Positions 1 to 9,769 of a stretch of DNA of 42,120 nt are shown piece by piece. This DNA comes from an uncultured Bacteroidales bacterium. Its GTDB lineage: Bacteria > Bacteroidota > Bacteroidia > Bacteroidales > Paludibacteraceae. The translations under genes and the position numbers were made by a program. Under the pieces are notes generated by a model. That model had not been told where the DNA came from, did no database searches, and saw nothing but the letters and a program-made list of their open reading frames with translations. Positions within the stretch are counted from its first letter, which is position 1, and each line of letters starts with the position of its first letter. The DNA is taken from positions 1-42,120 of the forward strand of contig CAIKVR010000023.1 of NCBI GenBank assembly GCA_903830915.1, in the 5' to 3' direction.

Positions 1-1291
<1,291 letters not shown>

Positions 1292-1317
1292 GATTTTTGT
1301 TAGTATTTAGTTAGTAG

Positions 1318-1353
1318 AAAAAATGCTCTCCAAGTGATTGGGGAGCATTTTTT
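1318..1353 (+). terminator. Rho-independent terminator of metY
   Basis: The arms ATGCTCTCC (1323-1331) and GGGGAGCAT (1340-1348) form a 9-bp stem with one G-T pair and an 8-nt loop. The stem is preceded by A-rich sequence and followed by a T run, 27 bases after the metY stop. Confidence 0.9.
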
Positions 1354-1642
1354 GTTATACTTAATACAGCATTTTTCATAGAAGCAGGGAAAGTATCAGA
1401 TTTGGTGTTGGAAAAATTAAAGCCTATAAATTAATACAAATTAATAATTAAATAAGAAAACAATTTGTTTTAGTCGGAGCTTGGTGGTATGGATAGCTGT
1501 GATGTAGATTTATTTCCTGGGTTAACTTATTTGCATAAAAAGGTATTAATTGTCGGATTAATGCACAATGTTATAGGATCTGCTGCTATTTATATATTTT
1601 AAAAAGATTATATTTGCAACTTAAACTGGAATATGTTTAGTT
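1354..1642. other. Intergenic region without a convincing gene
   Basis: AT-rich spacer between the metY terminator and the next gene. The only visible signal is a TAnnTTTG box at 1609-1616. A 37-codon frame (1489-1602) has no ribosome binding site or recognisable product and I do not call it. Confidence 0.5.
1609..1616 (+). promoter_or_regulatory. Bacteroidota -7 box for the 1643 gene
   Basis: TATATTTG matches TAnnTTTG, the -7 element of Bacteroidota housekeeping promoters, 26 nt before the ATG. No clear -33 element is visible. Confidence 0.6.
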
Positions 1643-2671
1643 ATGAAGCAAAGAATAGTTATTTTACCGATACTTTTGATACTTATTTTTCAACTTGTTG
1701 CACAACAAAAGGAAAAACAGAATTTCAAGATTGTAAGCTATAATGTTGAAAATTTCTTCGATTGTGTGCATGATTCATTGACCAACGATACCGAATTTAC
1801 ACCTACAGGCATGCGGGGTTGGACCTTTTCCAAATACAAAAAGAAACAAGCCAATATTGCCCGTGTAATTACAGCCATTGGCGGTTGGGATGCACCGGAA
1901 TTGGTGGGTTTGTGCGAAGTAGAAAGCCGCAAATGCCTGATTGATTTGACACATTATTCGGGATTGAAAAACCTGCGCTACAGGTTTCTGCATCACGAAT
2001 CGCCCGACCCGAGAGGCATTGACGTTGCGTTACTTTATCAACCGCATGAGTTTAAACCCATTCATGATGAAGCCATTCCCATTCATTTTCCCAATGCTCT
2101 GCATAGTCGTACCCGCGATATTTTGTTTGCTTCAGGCATAATTCCCACGGGCGATACCTTGCATGTGTTTGTGTGCCATTTTCCGTCCAGGTTGGAGGGT
2201 GAACTGGAGTCGGAAGAGAAGCGAATGTTTGTGGCTTCGGTGCTACGGCATAAATTGGACAGTCTGTTTGCAGCCACTCCAAGACTAAAAATAGTTATCA
2301 TGGGCGATTTTAATGATTACCCCACAAACAAAAGTATGCTGGAAGTGATGAAAGCCAAGTCATTAAATGATTCCATTTCAGATAAGAACTTATATAACCT
2401 GGTTTATAAACTTCATACCGAAGGCAAAGGATCAAATAAACATTCCGGTGATTGGGGTGCATTGGATCAGATGATTGTTTCGGGTGGTTTACTCAATCAA
2501 TCAGGTTCATTTTATACCCGACAATCCGATGCACACTTCTTTGATGCAGATTTTTTGCTCGAAAACGATAAAACCTATCTTGGTAAGCAACCTTTTCGTA
2601 CCTTTGTGGGCATGAAATACCAGGAAGGTTTCTCGGATCATTTGCCCGTGTATGCTGATTTTTGGTATTAA
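1643..2671 (+). CDS. Secreted endonuclease/exonuclease/phosphatase family protein
   Basis: Probable metal-dependent phosphodiesterase or nuclease of the DNase I-like fold, exported: residues 1-20 form a signal peptide (MKQRIVILPILLILIFQLVA). Family residues are visible in order: the YNVENFFD block with Asn34, Glu92/Glu94 (LCEVES), GDFND at 221-225 and the C-terminal Asp332-His333 (FSDHLPVY), so the active site looks complete. At 342 residues it has the usual length of Bacteroidota members annotated as endonuclease or nuclease/phosphatase. The substrate (nucleic acid, lipid or sugar phosphate) cannot be told. The stop codon touches the first arm of a C-rich inverted repeat. Confidence 0.88.
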   Translation: MKQRIVILPILLILIFQLVAQQKEKQNFKIVSYNVENFFDCVHDSLTNDTEFTPTGMRGWTFSKYKKKQANIARVITAIGGWDAPELVGLCEVESRKCLIDLTHYSGLKNLRYRFLHHESPDPRGIDVALLYQPHEFKPIHDEAIPIHFPNALHSRTRDILFASGIIPTGDTLHVFVCHFPSRLEGELESEEKRMFVASVLRHKLDSLFAATPRLKIVIMGDFNDYPTNKSMLEVMKAKSLNDSISDKNLYNLVYKLHTEGKGSNKHSGDWGALDQMIVSGGLLNQSGSFYTRQSDAHFFDADFLLENDKTYLGKQPFRTFVGMKYQEGFSDHLPVYADFWY

Positions 2672-2802
2672 AAGCCCCCCTAAATCCCCCTTTGGGGACT
2701 TAAAGACTAATTCTCTGAATTTTTAAAAAAAGAACAATGAAAACGATTGAAAACAGTATAACAACAGATGTTAAGTCCCCCAAGGGGGATTTAGGGGGCT
2801 TT
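2671..2802. repeat. C-rich inverted repeat pair overlapping the start of the lutA-like gene
   Basis: Left copy 2671-2703 begins AAAGCCCCCCTAAATCCCCC. Right copy 2771-2802 is its reverse complement apart from one C-run length difference and one T/G change. They are 67 nt apart and could fold into a long hairpin. The right copy lies inside the coding frame of the next gene. C-rich palindromic units of this kind (CCCCTAAATCCCC) are, to my knowledge, common dispersed repeats in Bacteroidota. A related pair sits at 37564-37657. Confidence 0.9.
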
Positions 2803-3522
2803 CATGTTCAACTATTTATTCCCTGCTATATTGACCAACTGTATCCCGAAACAGGCTTCAATACGATAGAAGTGCTTGAGAAAGCCGGTTGTAAGGTGCA
2901 TTATAACCCCAATCAGACCTGTTGCGGTCAACCGGCTTTCAACAGTGGTTACTGGAACGAAGCCGGCAGTCTGGCAGAGAAGTTTCTTACTGATTTTCAA
3001 CCGGATATGCCCATTGTTTCACCATCGGGTTCATGTACAAGCTTTGTGATTCATCATTATCATAAACTTCTCAAGGAAAAGCCCGAATTGCTGGCACGCC
3101 ATGCGCAAATGAAACCGAACATTTATGAACTTTCTGATTTTCTGGTGAATGTGTTGAAAGTTGAAAAACTCGGAGCGAAGTTTCCACATAAAGTTACGTT
3201 TCACGATTCCTGCTCTGCTCTACGTGAATACGGCATCAAAGACGAACCACGCCGACTGCTGGCACAGGTGGAAGGACTTGAACTGATTGAGATGGAAGAA
3301 AGCGATACCTGCTGTGGGTTTGGCGGAACTTTTGCTGTGAAAAATAACGCTATCTCGTCGGCAATGGCGGAGAAAAAAGTGGAAAATGCACTGGCAACGG
3401 GAGCTGAATATGTTGTCAGTACCGAAGCTTCGTGCCTGATGAACATCAATGGTTATTGTGCCAAACACAAATCAGCCGTAAAGGGAATTCATTTGGCAGA
3501 TATTCTGGCAAGCGGATTGTAA
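2737..3522 (+). CDS. lutA: LutA/YkgE-family (Fe-S)-binding protein with repeat-encoded N-terminal insert
   Basis: Member of the cysteine-rich CCG-domain family to which LutA, GlcF and heterodisulfide reductase HdrB belong; LutA acts with LutB and LutC in lactate oxidation. Both CCG modules are intact: CY at 30-31 with CCG 62-64, and Cys159 with CCGFGG 192-197. The family normally begins close to LFIPCY. Here 26 residues precede it, and residues 12-22 (VKSPKGDLGGF) are the translation of the right arm of the inverted repeat. No ATG, GTG or TTG lies in frame between the repeat and LFIPCY, so ATG 2737 (preceded by AAAAAAGAAC) seems forced. No lutB or lutC follows; the next gene is convergent with a 2-nt gap. 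The family call is firm, the lactate role is inference. Confidence 0.85.
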   Translation: MKTIENSITTDVKSPKGDLGGFHVQLFIPCYIDQLYPETGFNTIEVLEKAGCKVHYNPNQTCCGQPAFNSGYWNEAGSLAEKFLTDFQPDMPIVSPSGSCTSFVIHHYHKLLKEKPELLARHAQMKPNIYELSDFLVNVLKVEKLGAKFPHKVTFHDSCSALREYGIKDEPRRLLAQVEGLELIEMEESDTCCGFGGTFAVKNNAISSAMAEKKVENALATGAEYVVSTEASCLMNINGYCAKHKSAVKGIHLADILASGL

Positions 3523-3524
3523 CG

Positions 3525-5741
3525 TTATCTTTTCAATTCAATTGTCACACATTTTCCAGCTTCAGCACCTTGTGGTAAAGGGATTTTCAACGTTGTTTCG
3601 TTCGTAAACAAATTGTATTCTGTAAACTCACCATTGTACTTTCCACTTAGGGAAAAACTAAATCCCTTTTGAAGTTGAGTAGGGTCAGCTACTGTGACAA
3701 TCAAATTCTCATCCTGTTTTTCCAACTGAATCAACCCCGGTGTTTTAGACCGGATATAGTCATTCCATCCAAAAGTCTGTACTCGAATTAGTTTGTAGAA
3801 AACAAACTGAAATTCAGAATTATCCGTTGACTTTACTGCTTGAGCAGATGAATTATTCAGAATAATTTCCAACTTCGGGTTGAAAATGAAATCGTTTAAA
3901 CCGGCTTTCGAGACTGAAGGCAAAATCATGTATTGGTATGAATTAGCATTTTTTGCATTTAAACCATGATTAATCCATAACTTAAAGATGGCTTTACTTA
4001 CTTTTTCAGTAGAATATGGATCGGCAATCTGATGCCAGTCACCCGTTTGAGTTGTTATTGATAGTGAAAGTGGAGAGTTTTCAGGGAAATAATAACCAAT
4101 TGAATCGTGCCAAACAGATTTCAAATTTGTTGAACTAATCATGGTGTCATTACATTCTACAGATTTAAAATCAGCAGTTTGAATGGTTGAATTTCCGTGT
4201 TGCAAGCATTGATTTACGCTAGTAATAATGTCTTTTCCCGATTTTGACTGAATATCTATTCCCAAACAAACCAATACTCCATTCATATAAAACCATGATT
4301 TTTTGGCATTTATTCCATTTCGGCTCAAATGAAAAGTTGAAATCCCTGAATTTCCGTTAGTTAGTCCACCCACAAATGAATTTGGATTATGGTAACTATC
4401 TATCGGATTATACCTAATGGTATCAACCACTGGTACAGTAACTCCCGGAATCCTGTTCCAATCCCAAACGGGAAAAATATCGTTGTATTCATTCCCCCGC
4501 CGCATAAAGATTGTACAACCATCAGAAATGAAATGACCTTTTTTATTTTCGTTGTTTGTGAACTCGGTTCCTTTTACACGTGGTGAACATGAACGAATTG
4601 AAATATAGCTATTTACACTTCGGAAAATCGATAAATCAGAACGCCAGAAATGCTTTGTGCCTGTCATTTCCGGCAACCTACCCGGTTTCAGGTTTCGCAG
4701 TATTACATCTTCGTATTTGCCTTTATTGATTGAATCAGCTTGCTGTAACTGATTCAGAGCCACGCACAAACTCAAAACTTTGCCAACCTGTGACTGTTTG
4801 AAAAGTTGTCGGTTACAGGCACTTACATCCATGTTACCACGCCAGGCAATCCAGTTTTCACCATCCAATGCGTAATTTCGCAGAATACTTAATTGAGAGT
4901 CTGAAAACCGTAGCGATGTACCCACAAACACATTGGCATAATACGATAAACTATTGATGTAAGCTAATCCATAGTTACCAAACTGTTGCTGCGGACCATG
5001 TTGATGAAAGCTGAAATCCGGCTGAATACCTTCTTGGGTTGTCTGATAAATTTCAGAAGCAATGGTATCACGGGCTGTTTTTGCCAAATCGTCATCATGC
5101 AGCAAAATTGCTTTTAATAAAACATTTCCGGCAAGCCACACTTTATTTTGACCCGTCATTCGGAATCCTGAATTATTCAGAACAGTTACAGCTTCGGATT
5201 TTTCTGTGCTTGAAAGTTCATTTTCTAATAAAATCACAACTAAACCCAGTGTTTTGGGTACGCCAATCTGATTGTACCACCAGTTTCGACAAACGGGTTT
5301 TTGACTATACCAGGCATTCAGCCCACGATGAAGAAATTCGGAAATATCCTTGTTTTGAAAATATTTTGATTTGGGTTGAATATAGCTGCGACTAACATAC
5401 AACAAGCGGGAAATATGATTCAGCGGATCCCAGCTGCTTAATGCCGGGTCGTTGTAATTAATATCAGTGAATAATCCCTCTGAATTTTGTAACTTAATAA
5501 TCTTTTCCAGTTCGGCATTTTGATGATAAGTATTCAAATAAAGTTCACGTAAACTTAAATCGGTGGTATTTCCTTTGTTTGAGATTATAGTGGCAAGATG
5601 TTGCATATCTTCTGTTCTCAAAAAAGGATTCAGCGAAATTTCAATAATATGGCTTTTAAGGATATTAGTCAGTTGCTCTGCTTGAGAGTTATTGATTGAA
5701 ATAATGAGCAGAGGAACAACTAAAAGAATTAATTTCTTCAT
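3525..5741 (-). CDS. Polysaccharide lyase family 8 (chondroitin AC/hyaluronate lyase-like)
   Basis: Secreted lyase that would cleave uronic-acid polymers such as chondroitin or hyaluronan by beta-elimination; some PL8 enzymes act on xanthan or alginate instead. A signal peptide spans residues 1-21. The catalytic set known from chondroitinase AC is visible: Asn157 (NWWYNQIG), His248 (FHQHGPQ), Tyr257 (FGNYGL) and Arg311 (ACNRQ). The first half is the alpha/alpha toroid and the rest is the beta-sandwich. The 738-residue length is normal. It lies 32 nt downstream of the USP gene on the same strand, so the two are probably cotranscribed. No SusC/SusD pair or sulfatase accompanies it, so it is not in a recognisable polysaccharide utilisation locus. 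Confidence 0.9.
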   Translation of the reverse strand: MKKLILLVVPLLIISINNSQAEQLTNILKSHIIEISLNPFLRTEDMQHLATIISNKGNTTDLSLRELYLNTYHQNAELEKIIKLQNSEGLFTDINYNDPALSSWDPLNHISRLLYVSRSYIQPKSKYFQNKDISEFLHRGLNAWYSQKPVCRNWWYNQIGVPKTLGLVVILLENELSSTEKSEAVTVLNNSGFRMTGQNKVWLAGNVLLKAILLHDDDLAKTARDTIASEIYQTTQEGIQPDFSFHQHGPQQQFGNYGLAYINSLSYYANVFVGTSLRFSDSQLSILRNYALDGENWIAWRGNMDVSACNRQLFKQSQVGKVLSLCVALNQLQQADSINKGKYEDVILRNLKPGRLPEMTGTKHFWRSDLSIFRSVNSYISIRSCSPRVKGTEFTNNENKKGHFISDGCTIFMRRGNEYNDIFPVWDWNRIPGVTVPVVDTIRYNPIDSYHNPNSFVGGLTNGNSGISTFHLSRNGINAKKSWFYMNGVLVCLGIDIQSKSGKDIITSVNQCLQHGNSTIQTADFKSVECNDTMISSTNLKSVWHDSIGYYFPENSPLSLSITTQTGDWHQIADPYSTEKVSKAIFKLWINHGLNAKNANSYQYMILPSVSKAGLNDFIFNPKLEIILNNSSAQAVKSTDNSEFQFVFYKLIRVQTFGWNDYIRSKTPGLIQLEKQDENLIVTVADPTQLQKGFSFSLSGKYNGEFTEYNLFTNETTLKIPLPQGAEAGKCVTIELKR

Positions 5742-5773
5742 CCGGATTCCGATAAATCTCTGATTAATGTAGT

Positions 5774-6877
5774 TTATACGTGTGTTACAAATAAAGGAGT
5801 GTCAGAATGAAGAACCATCTTATAAGCCAGGCTCGGGTTGAAAAGTCGTACAAAAAGATTTCTTCGACGTGTGTTGAACGCCAGTACATTAATCTGGTTA
5901 TCAACCATAAAGGTATTCAAAAGTTCCGGAGTATCGTGAGCATTCAGTAAAGCATAATTAGTAACTAGTTGAGGATAATGATTTGCAAAATAGGATTTTA
6001 TACCCGATAACATTACTTCGTCCCAGGCTTCTTTCTTTTCTGAAGCATGAACAAAATAGAATTCAACTTTATCCGATCCAAAAAGCGAAATTGCGCGGTC
6101 AATGGCAATTAGATCTTTCTGGTCGAAGTTTGTCAGGAAAGCAATGCGTTTGATTTCCTCAGGCGATTGCATAGTCATAAGTACCGGAACTGCAAAAACA
6201 GGGGAGATGCATGATTCCATCACTTCTGCAGTAACACTCCCAATCAGTTCGTTGGTAAGTTTTTTTCCATGTGTTCCCATAACCACTAAAGCTGGATTGT
6301 TTTTCTTGCAGTAATCAAGTATCTGATCCTCAGGAACTCCTTCTTTCATTTCAAAACTAAATGGAATATTGGGAAGTTCGCCCTTGGCAATGCGCTCATG
6401 AATCTGTCGGGTCATTATTTCAATCTCAGCGTTAGCCGAACTGATAATTCTCTTCAACAATTCACTGTCGCTAATGCTGTAAGTGCTTAAATCGTTATTG
6501 GATGAAATGGTGAATGCCGGACTAAAATAAACATATAAAAAAACCACTTCAGCAGCTAACAAATCGGCAAAATAAAAGCCGAAATCCGTTACTTTGGAAA
6601 CCTGATCGGTTAAATCAATCGGTATCAGAACCTGTTGTGTTAATTTACTTCCTGTAACGGGTTCATTTTCCCAGGCACTTTCCATCTCTTCAACAATTTT
6701 CAGGGCTCGTGGTAAATCACTTTCTTTAATACGTACTCTAACTCCGACAGCCAGTTCGGGTTGTTCGAGGTTCAGATTATGAATGACAGTTTCAATACCA
6801 TTTTCATCTAAAACGGTTTTAATCATTTGTGCACGCTGAAAAGTGCGAATGGCCAGAGTTACTAATTTATCTTCCAT
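5774..6877 (-). CDS. Universal stress protein: DUF2007-like domain plus tandem USP domains
   Basis: Cytoplasmic stress or signalling protein. Residues 1-72 (MEDKLVTLAIRTFQRAQMIK onward, with AVGVRVRIKESDLPRALKIV) resemble the DUF2007 'putative signal-transducing' domain. Residues 82-225 are a USP domain with the nucleotide-binding style motif GTHGKKLTNELIGSVTAEV. Residues 230-367 are a second, degenerate USP domain lacking the GxxG/GS motif and ending in TPLFVTHV. The first domain may bind ATP, the second probably not. Tandem USPs are common in Bacteroidota; the N-terminal DUF2007-like part is less usual. It leads the run into the PL8 gene. Confidence 0.85.
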   Translation of the reverse strand: MEDKLVTLAIRTFQRAQMIKTVLDENGIETVIHNLNLEQPELAVGVRVRIKESDLPRALKIVEEMESAWENEPVTGSKLTQQVLIPIDLTDQVSKVTDFGFYFADLLAAEVVFLYVYFSPAFTISSNNDLSTYSISDSELLKRIISSANAEIEIMTRQIHERIAKGELPNIPFSFEMKEGVPEDQILDYCKKNNPALVVMGTHGKKLTNELIGSVTAEVMESCISPVFAVPVLMTMQSPEEIKRIAFLTNFDQKDLIAIDRAISLFGSDKVEFYFVHASEKKEAWDEVMLSGIKSYFANHYPQLVTNYALLNAHDTPELLNTFMVDNQINVLAFNTRRRNLFVRLFNPSLAYKMVLHSDTPLFVTHV

Positions 6878-7208
6878 AATTACACTAATTAATTGATTTA
6901 CAGACTAAAGTTGAGATGTATTTATTCAGTAAAGATTTTGTACTGAACACGTTGTAAAGATAGAACTTTTTAAATAATTTGATGATACTTTATAGAAATT
7001 TTATTTTAATGAATTAAGTGAATATAAATTTCATTATGGTTGTTTGATATTACAACCTATTTTCACAACCTCAGGTTCGATCAAAAACATCTTTTTGTTC
7101 ATTAATCAGCTTTCTGCCATTGCAAAAATTCAGCATGTTTCATGTCGAAAAAAATAATTACTTTTGTAGCTACTCAAAACGGGATTTTCCGTTTAAACAA
7201 TTGCAAAG
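6878..7208. other. Divergent intergenic region between the USP gene and gldE
   Basis: AT-rich spacer holding the gldE -7 box, a small inverted repeat TTCAGTA/TACTGAA (6925-6931, 6941-6947) on the USP side and an AACCTCAGGTT palindrome near 7066. No gene is supported; a 71-codon frame from 7142 only runs into gldE in another frame. Confidence 0.5.
7159..7166 (+). promoter_or_regulatory. Bacteroidota -7 box of the gldE operon
   Basis: TACTTTTG fits TAnnTTTG. It lies 42 nt before the proposed TTG start of gldE. Confidence 0.65.
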
Positions 7209-8546
7209 TTGGAAAAAGAAATTATTTATACCACCATTGGCGGAATAACCATACATCCGATAACTTCATCGGCAGTTATTTCTTTGGTTTTAACCCTATT
7301 ACTATTATGTTTTTCGGCATTGATTTCAGCATCCGAAGTTGCTTTTTTCTCACTTGACCCGAAAACCCTTGATAAGCTGGAAGAAAACGAACAAAAAGCC
7401 GACAAAAAAATTCTGCGATTGCTTAAATCACCTCAGCGGCTATTGGCAACCATTCTTATTGGCAGTAATTTTCTGAATGTAGCTGTGATTATGCTTATTA
7501 CCTATTTCACCACATCTATTTTTAATTTCGATAGTGCTCCTATTTTAGGTTTTATTTTTCAAACCATTATCATCACTTTTGCAATTCTGCTTTTTGCCGA
7601 GATTATTCCAAAAGTTTATGCCACTCAATTTGCATTGAAAACTGTTTATCAGACAGTTCTTGTATTGTCGACTATGGAAAAAATGTTTGGTTGGTTTGTC
7701 AGTTTGTTAGTCAATTCTACTTCAATTGTCAATAACCGGCTTGCACGACACAGCAAATCCAATATTTCGATGGATGAACTTTCACAGGCATTGGAACTGA
7801 CTTCAAACAGCAAGGATGAAGATAAGGAAATACTGGAAGGAATTATTAAATTTGGCAATATTCAGGTAGTTGAAATCATGACCTCACGGGTTGATATGGT
7901 GGTGGCTGATATAAAATCGAATTACAAACAGTTGATGGACATCATCATACAATCGGGATATTCGCGGATTCCTGTTTTTACAGGTACGCGTGATAACATC
8001 AAAGGACTACTTTATATCAAGGATCTTCTGCCGCATTTGGATAAACCTGCTAATTTCCGCTGGCAAAGCCTTATCCGTCAGGCTTATTATGTACCTGAAA
8101 CAAAAATGATTGATGATTTGCTTATTGAATTTCAGGAAAACAGGGTACATTTGGCAATGGTTGTGGATGAGTACGGCGGAATTTCAGGACTAATTACGCT
8201 TGAAGATATTCTGGAAGAAATTGTAGGCGATATTAGCGACGAATATGATGATGAACAGCAGTTGTTTGCTAAAATTGATAGCCATACCTTTATTTTTGAA
8301 GCAAAAATTTTACTCAACGATTTTTTCAAAATATCAGAAATTGATGAAGAAGACTTCCTGAAAATTACGGATGATGTTGAAACTCTGGCGGGTTTGATTC
8401 TTGAACTGAAAGGTGAAATTCCTACAAAAAATGAAAGAATTGATTACGGAAGGTATGTGTTTGAGATTATTGATGTTGATAAACGCAGAATTAAAAAGGT
8501 GAAATTATATATTAAAGACAATTTCAACAAATCAGAAGAAAATTAG
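7209..8546 (+). CDS. gldE: Gliding motility-associated protein GldE (CNNM/CorC-type membrane protein)
   Basis: Integral membrane protein of the CNNM/CorC family. GldE is required for, or supports, gliding in Flavobacterium but is kept in non-gliding Bacteroidales. Domains: DUF21/CNNM membrane part (about residues 20-190, several hydrophobic helices, SASEVAFFSL), a CBS pair (about 205-325, ending VVDEYGGISGLITLEDILEE) and a CorC_HlyC domain (about 345-440). The start is TTG at 7209: an in-frame stop lies five codons upstream and no ATG is available before the first helix. GldD follows after 7 nt. In many relatives ssb precedes gldE; here ssb is 7 kb away. Confidence 0.92.
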   Translation: MEKEIIYTTIGGITIHPITSSAVISLVLTLLLLCFSALISASEVAFFSLDPKTLDKLEENEQKADKKILRLLKSPQRLLATILIGSNFLNVAVIMLITYFTTSIFNFDSAPILGFIFQTIIITFAILLFAEIIPKVYATQFALKTVYQTVLVLSTMEKMFGWFVSLLVNSTSIVNNRLARHSKSNISMDELSQALELTSNSKDEDKEILEGIIKFGNIQVVEIMTSRVDMVVADIKSNYKQLMDIIIQSGYSRIPVFTGTRDNIKGLLYIKDLLPHLDKPANFRWQSLIRQAYYVPETKMIDDLLIEFQENRVHLAMVVDEYGGISGLITLEDILEEIVGDISDEYDDEQQLFAKIDSHTFIFEAKILLNDFFKISEIDEEDFLKITDDVETLAGLILELKGEIPTKNERIDYGRYVFEIIDVDKRRIKKVKLYIKDNFNKSEEN

Positions 8547-8553
8547 ACGGAAA

Positions 8554-9138
8554 ATGAATTGTACAAAACAAAATAATGCGCTTATTATCTGCTTTTTAGC
8601 ACTATTACTGTTTGCCTGTGGTAAAACTCCTGTTCCACGGCCTTACGGTTATTTCAGAGTAAGCCTACCGCAACATACTTACCGAATAATTGATACCCTG
8701 AATTTGCCGTACAAGTTCGAGCTGTCGAAAAATGCAGTTTTGGTTAGCCGTGAAGTGAAAGGTGAAAATTACTGGGTCGACCTGTATTATCCCAAACTGA
8801 ATGCCGGAATCTATTGCAGTTATAAACCCGTGAAAGGCAATCTAATTGATTTAGTGGAAGATACTCGCAAAATTGTCTATAAGCACAGTGTAAAAGCGGA
8901 CGGAATTGGCGAAAAAGTGTACGATCATAAAGAGAAAAATGTTCATGGAATTTTATATGATTTAAGAGGAAATACTGCTTCTAATGCGCAGTTTATCCTC
9001 ACCGATAGTGTGAAACATTTTTTTCGGGGAGCACTTTATTTTAATAATGTGCCAAACAAGGATTCAATTGCACCTATGTCAGACTATATCAGAGAAGATA
9101 TCATGCATTTGATGGAAAGTTTTGAGTGGAAAAAATGA
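8554..9138 (+). CDS. gldD: Gliding motility lipoprotein GldD
   Basis: Lipoprotein with a type II signal peptide: hydrophobic stretch then LLLFACGK, the Cys near residue 22 being the predicted lipidation site. The sequence after it (PRPYGYFRVSLP) is the conserved GldD start, and the 194-residue length is normal for the family. GldD is needed for gliding in Flavobacterium johnsoniae, but its biochemical role is unknown. It is cotranscribed with gldE (7-nt gap), and its stop overlaps the next start as ATGA. Confidence 0.93.
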   Translation: MNCTKQNNALIICFLALLLFACGKTPVPRPYGYFRVSLPQHTYRIIDTLNLPYKFELSKNAVLVSREVKGENYWVDLYYPKLNAGIYCSYKPVKGNLIDLVEDTRKIVYKHSVKADGIGEKVYDHKEKNVHGILYDLRGNTASNAQFILTDSVKHFFRGALYFNNVPNKDSIAPMSDYIREDIMHLMESFEWKK

Positions 9139-9761
9139 GCGAATCAGGGCATATTATTGAGAATAACGGTGGACGATTACTTGTTTTCGAAATTTGTAAT
9201 TCAGTTGATGAATTGTTTGGAAAACTTAGCAATATTGAACTTTCAGAATACGCTAATCTAACATCTGACAAACGCAGACTGGAGTATTTGGGAGTTCGGT
9301 TGGCATTGAAAAATCTGTTAGGAGAAGAAAAAAAAATTATCTATACTACCGACGGCAAACCTGAACTTTCGGATAAAAGTTATCATATAAGTGTTTCACA
9401 CAGCGGCAGTTGGATTGCAGTGATGGCTCACAACACTAAAAAAGTGGGAATTGATATTGAAAAACCTACAGATAAAATTTCCAAAATCTATCAGCGTTTT
9501 CTGAATGAAACAGAGCAAAAAGAACTTTCGGGTGGTAAGAATGTGAAACAGTTGTTGTTAGCCTGGTCGGGAAAAGAAGCTTTGTATAAAATTATTGGAA
9601 TAGATGCCGTTGACTTTGCAAATCATTTGCATATTTTCCCATTTGAAGTAAAATCAGAAGGGACAATTGAAGCACAACATATTCCAACAAAAGATTATTA
9701 TAAATTACAATACATTCAAAACGAAGTATATACACTGGTCTATTGCATAGCCGAAAAGTAA
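9135..9761 (+). CDS. 4'-phosphopantetheinyl transferase superfamily protein
   Basis: Sfp/AcpT-type enzyme transferring phosphopantetheine from CoA to a carrier-protein serine. Both signature blocks are present: GIDIE at 105-109 (Mg-binding acidic residues) and WSGKEALYK at 144-152, with SVSHSGSWIAV before them. ATG 9135 is preferred over an upstream GTG at 9126 because it forms an ATGA overlap with the gldD stop. Its place behind gldE-gldD is conserved in Bacteroidota. The carrier-protein target is not evident here. Confidence 0.9.
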   Translation: MSESGHIIENNGGRLLVFEICNSVDELFGKLSNIELSEYANLTSDKRRLEYLGVRLALKNLLGEEKKIIYTTDGKPELSDKSYHISVSHSGSWIAVMAHNTKKVGIDIEKPTDKISKIYQRFLNETEQKELSGGKNVKQLLLAWSGKEALYKIIGIDAVDFANHLHIFPFEVKSEGTIEAQHIPTKDYYKLQYIQNEVYTLVYCIAEK

Positions 9762-9769
9762 GAAAAGAG

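Noticed and set aside
1489-1602. 37-codon frame before the exported phosphatase gene
   Set aside because: No ribosome site, no recognisable product, and its end lies against the next gene's promoter box.
7142-7357. 71-codon plus-strand frame overlapping gldE
   Set aside because: It overlaps the start of gldE in another frame, begins upstream of the -7 box, and has no recognisable content.
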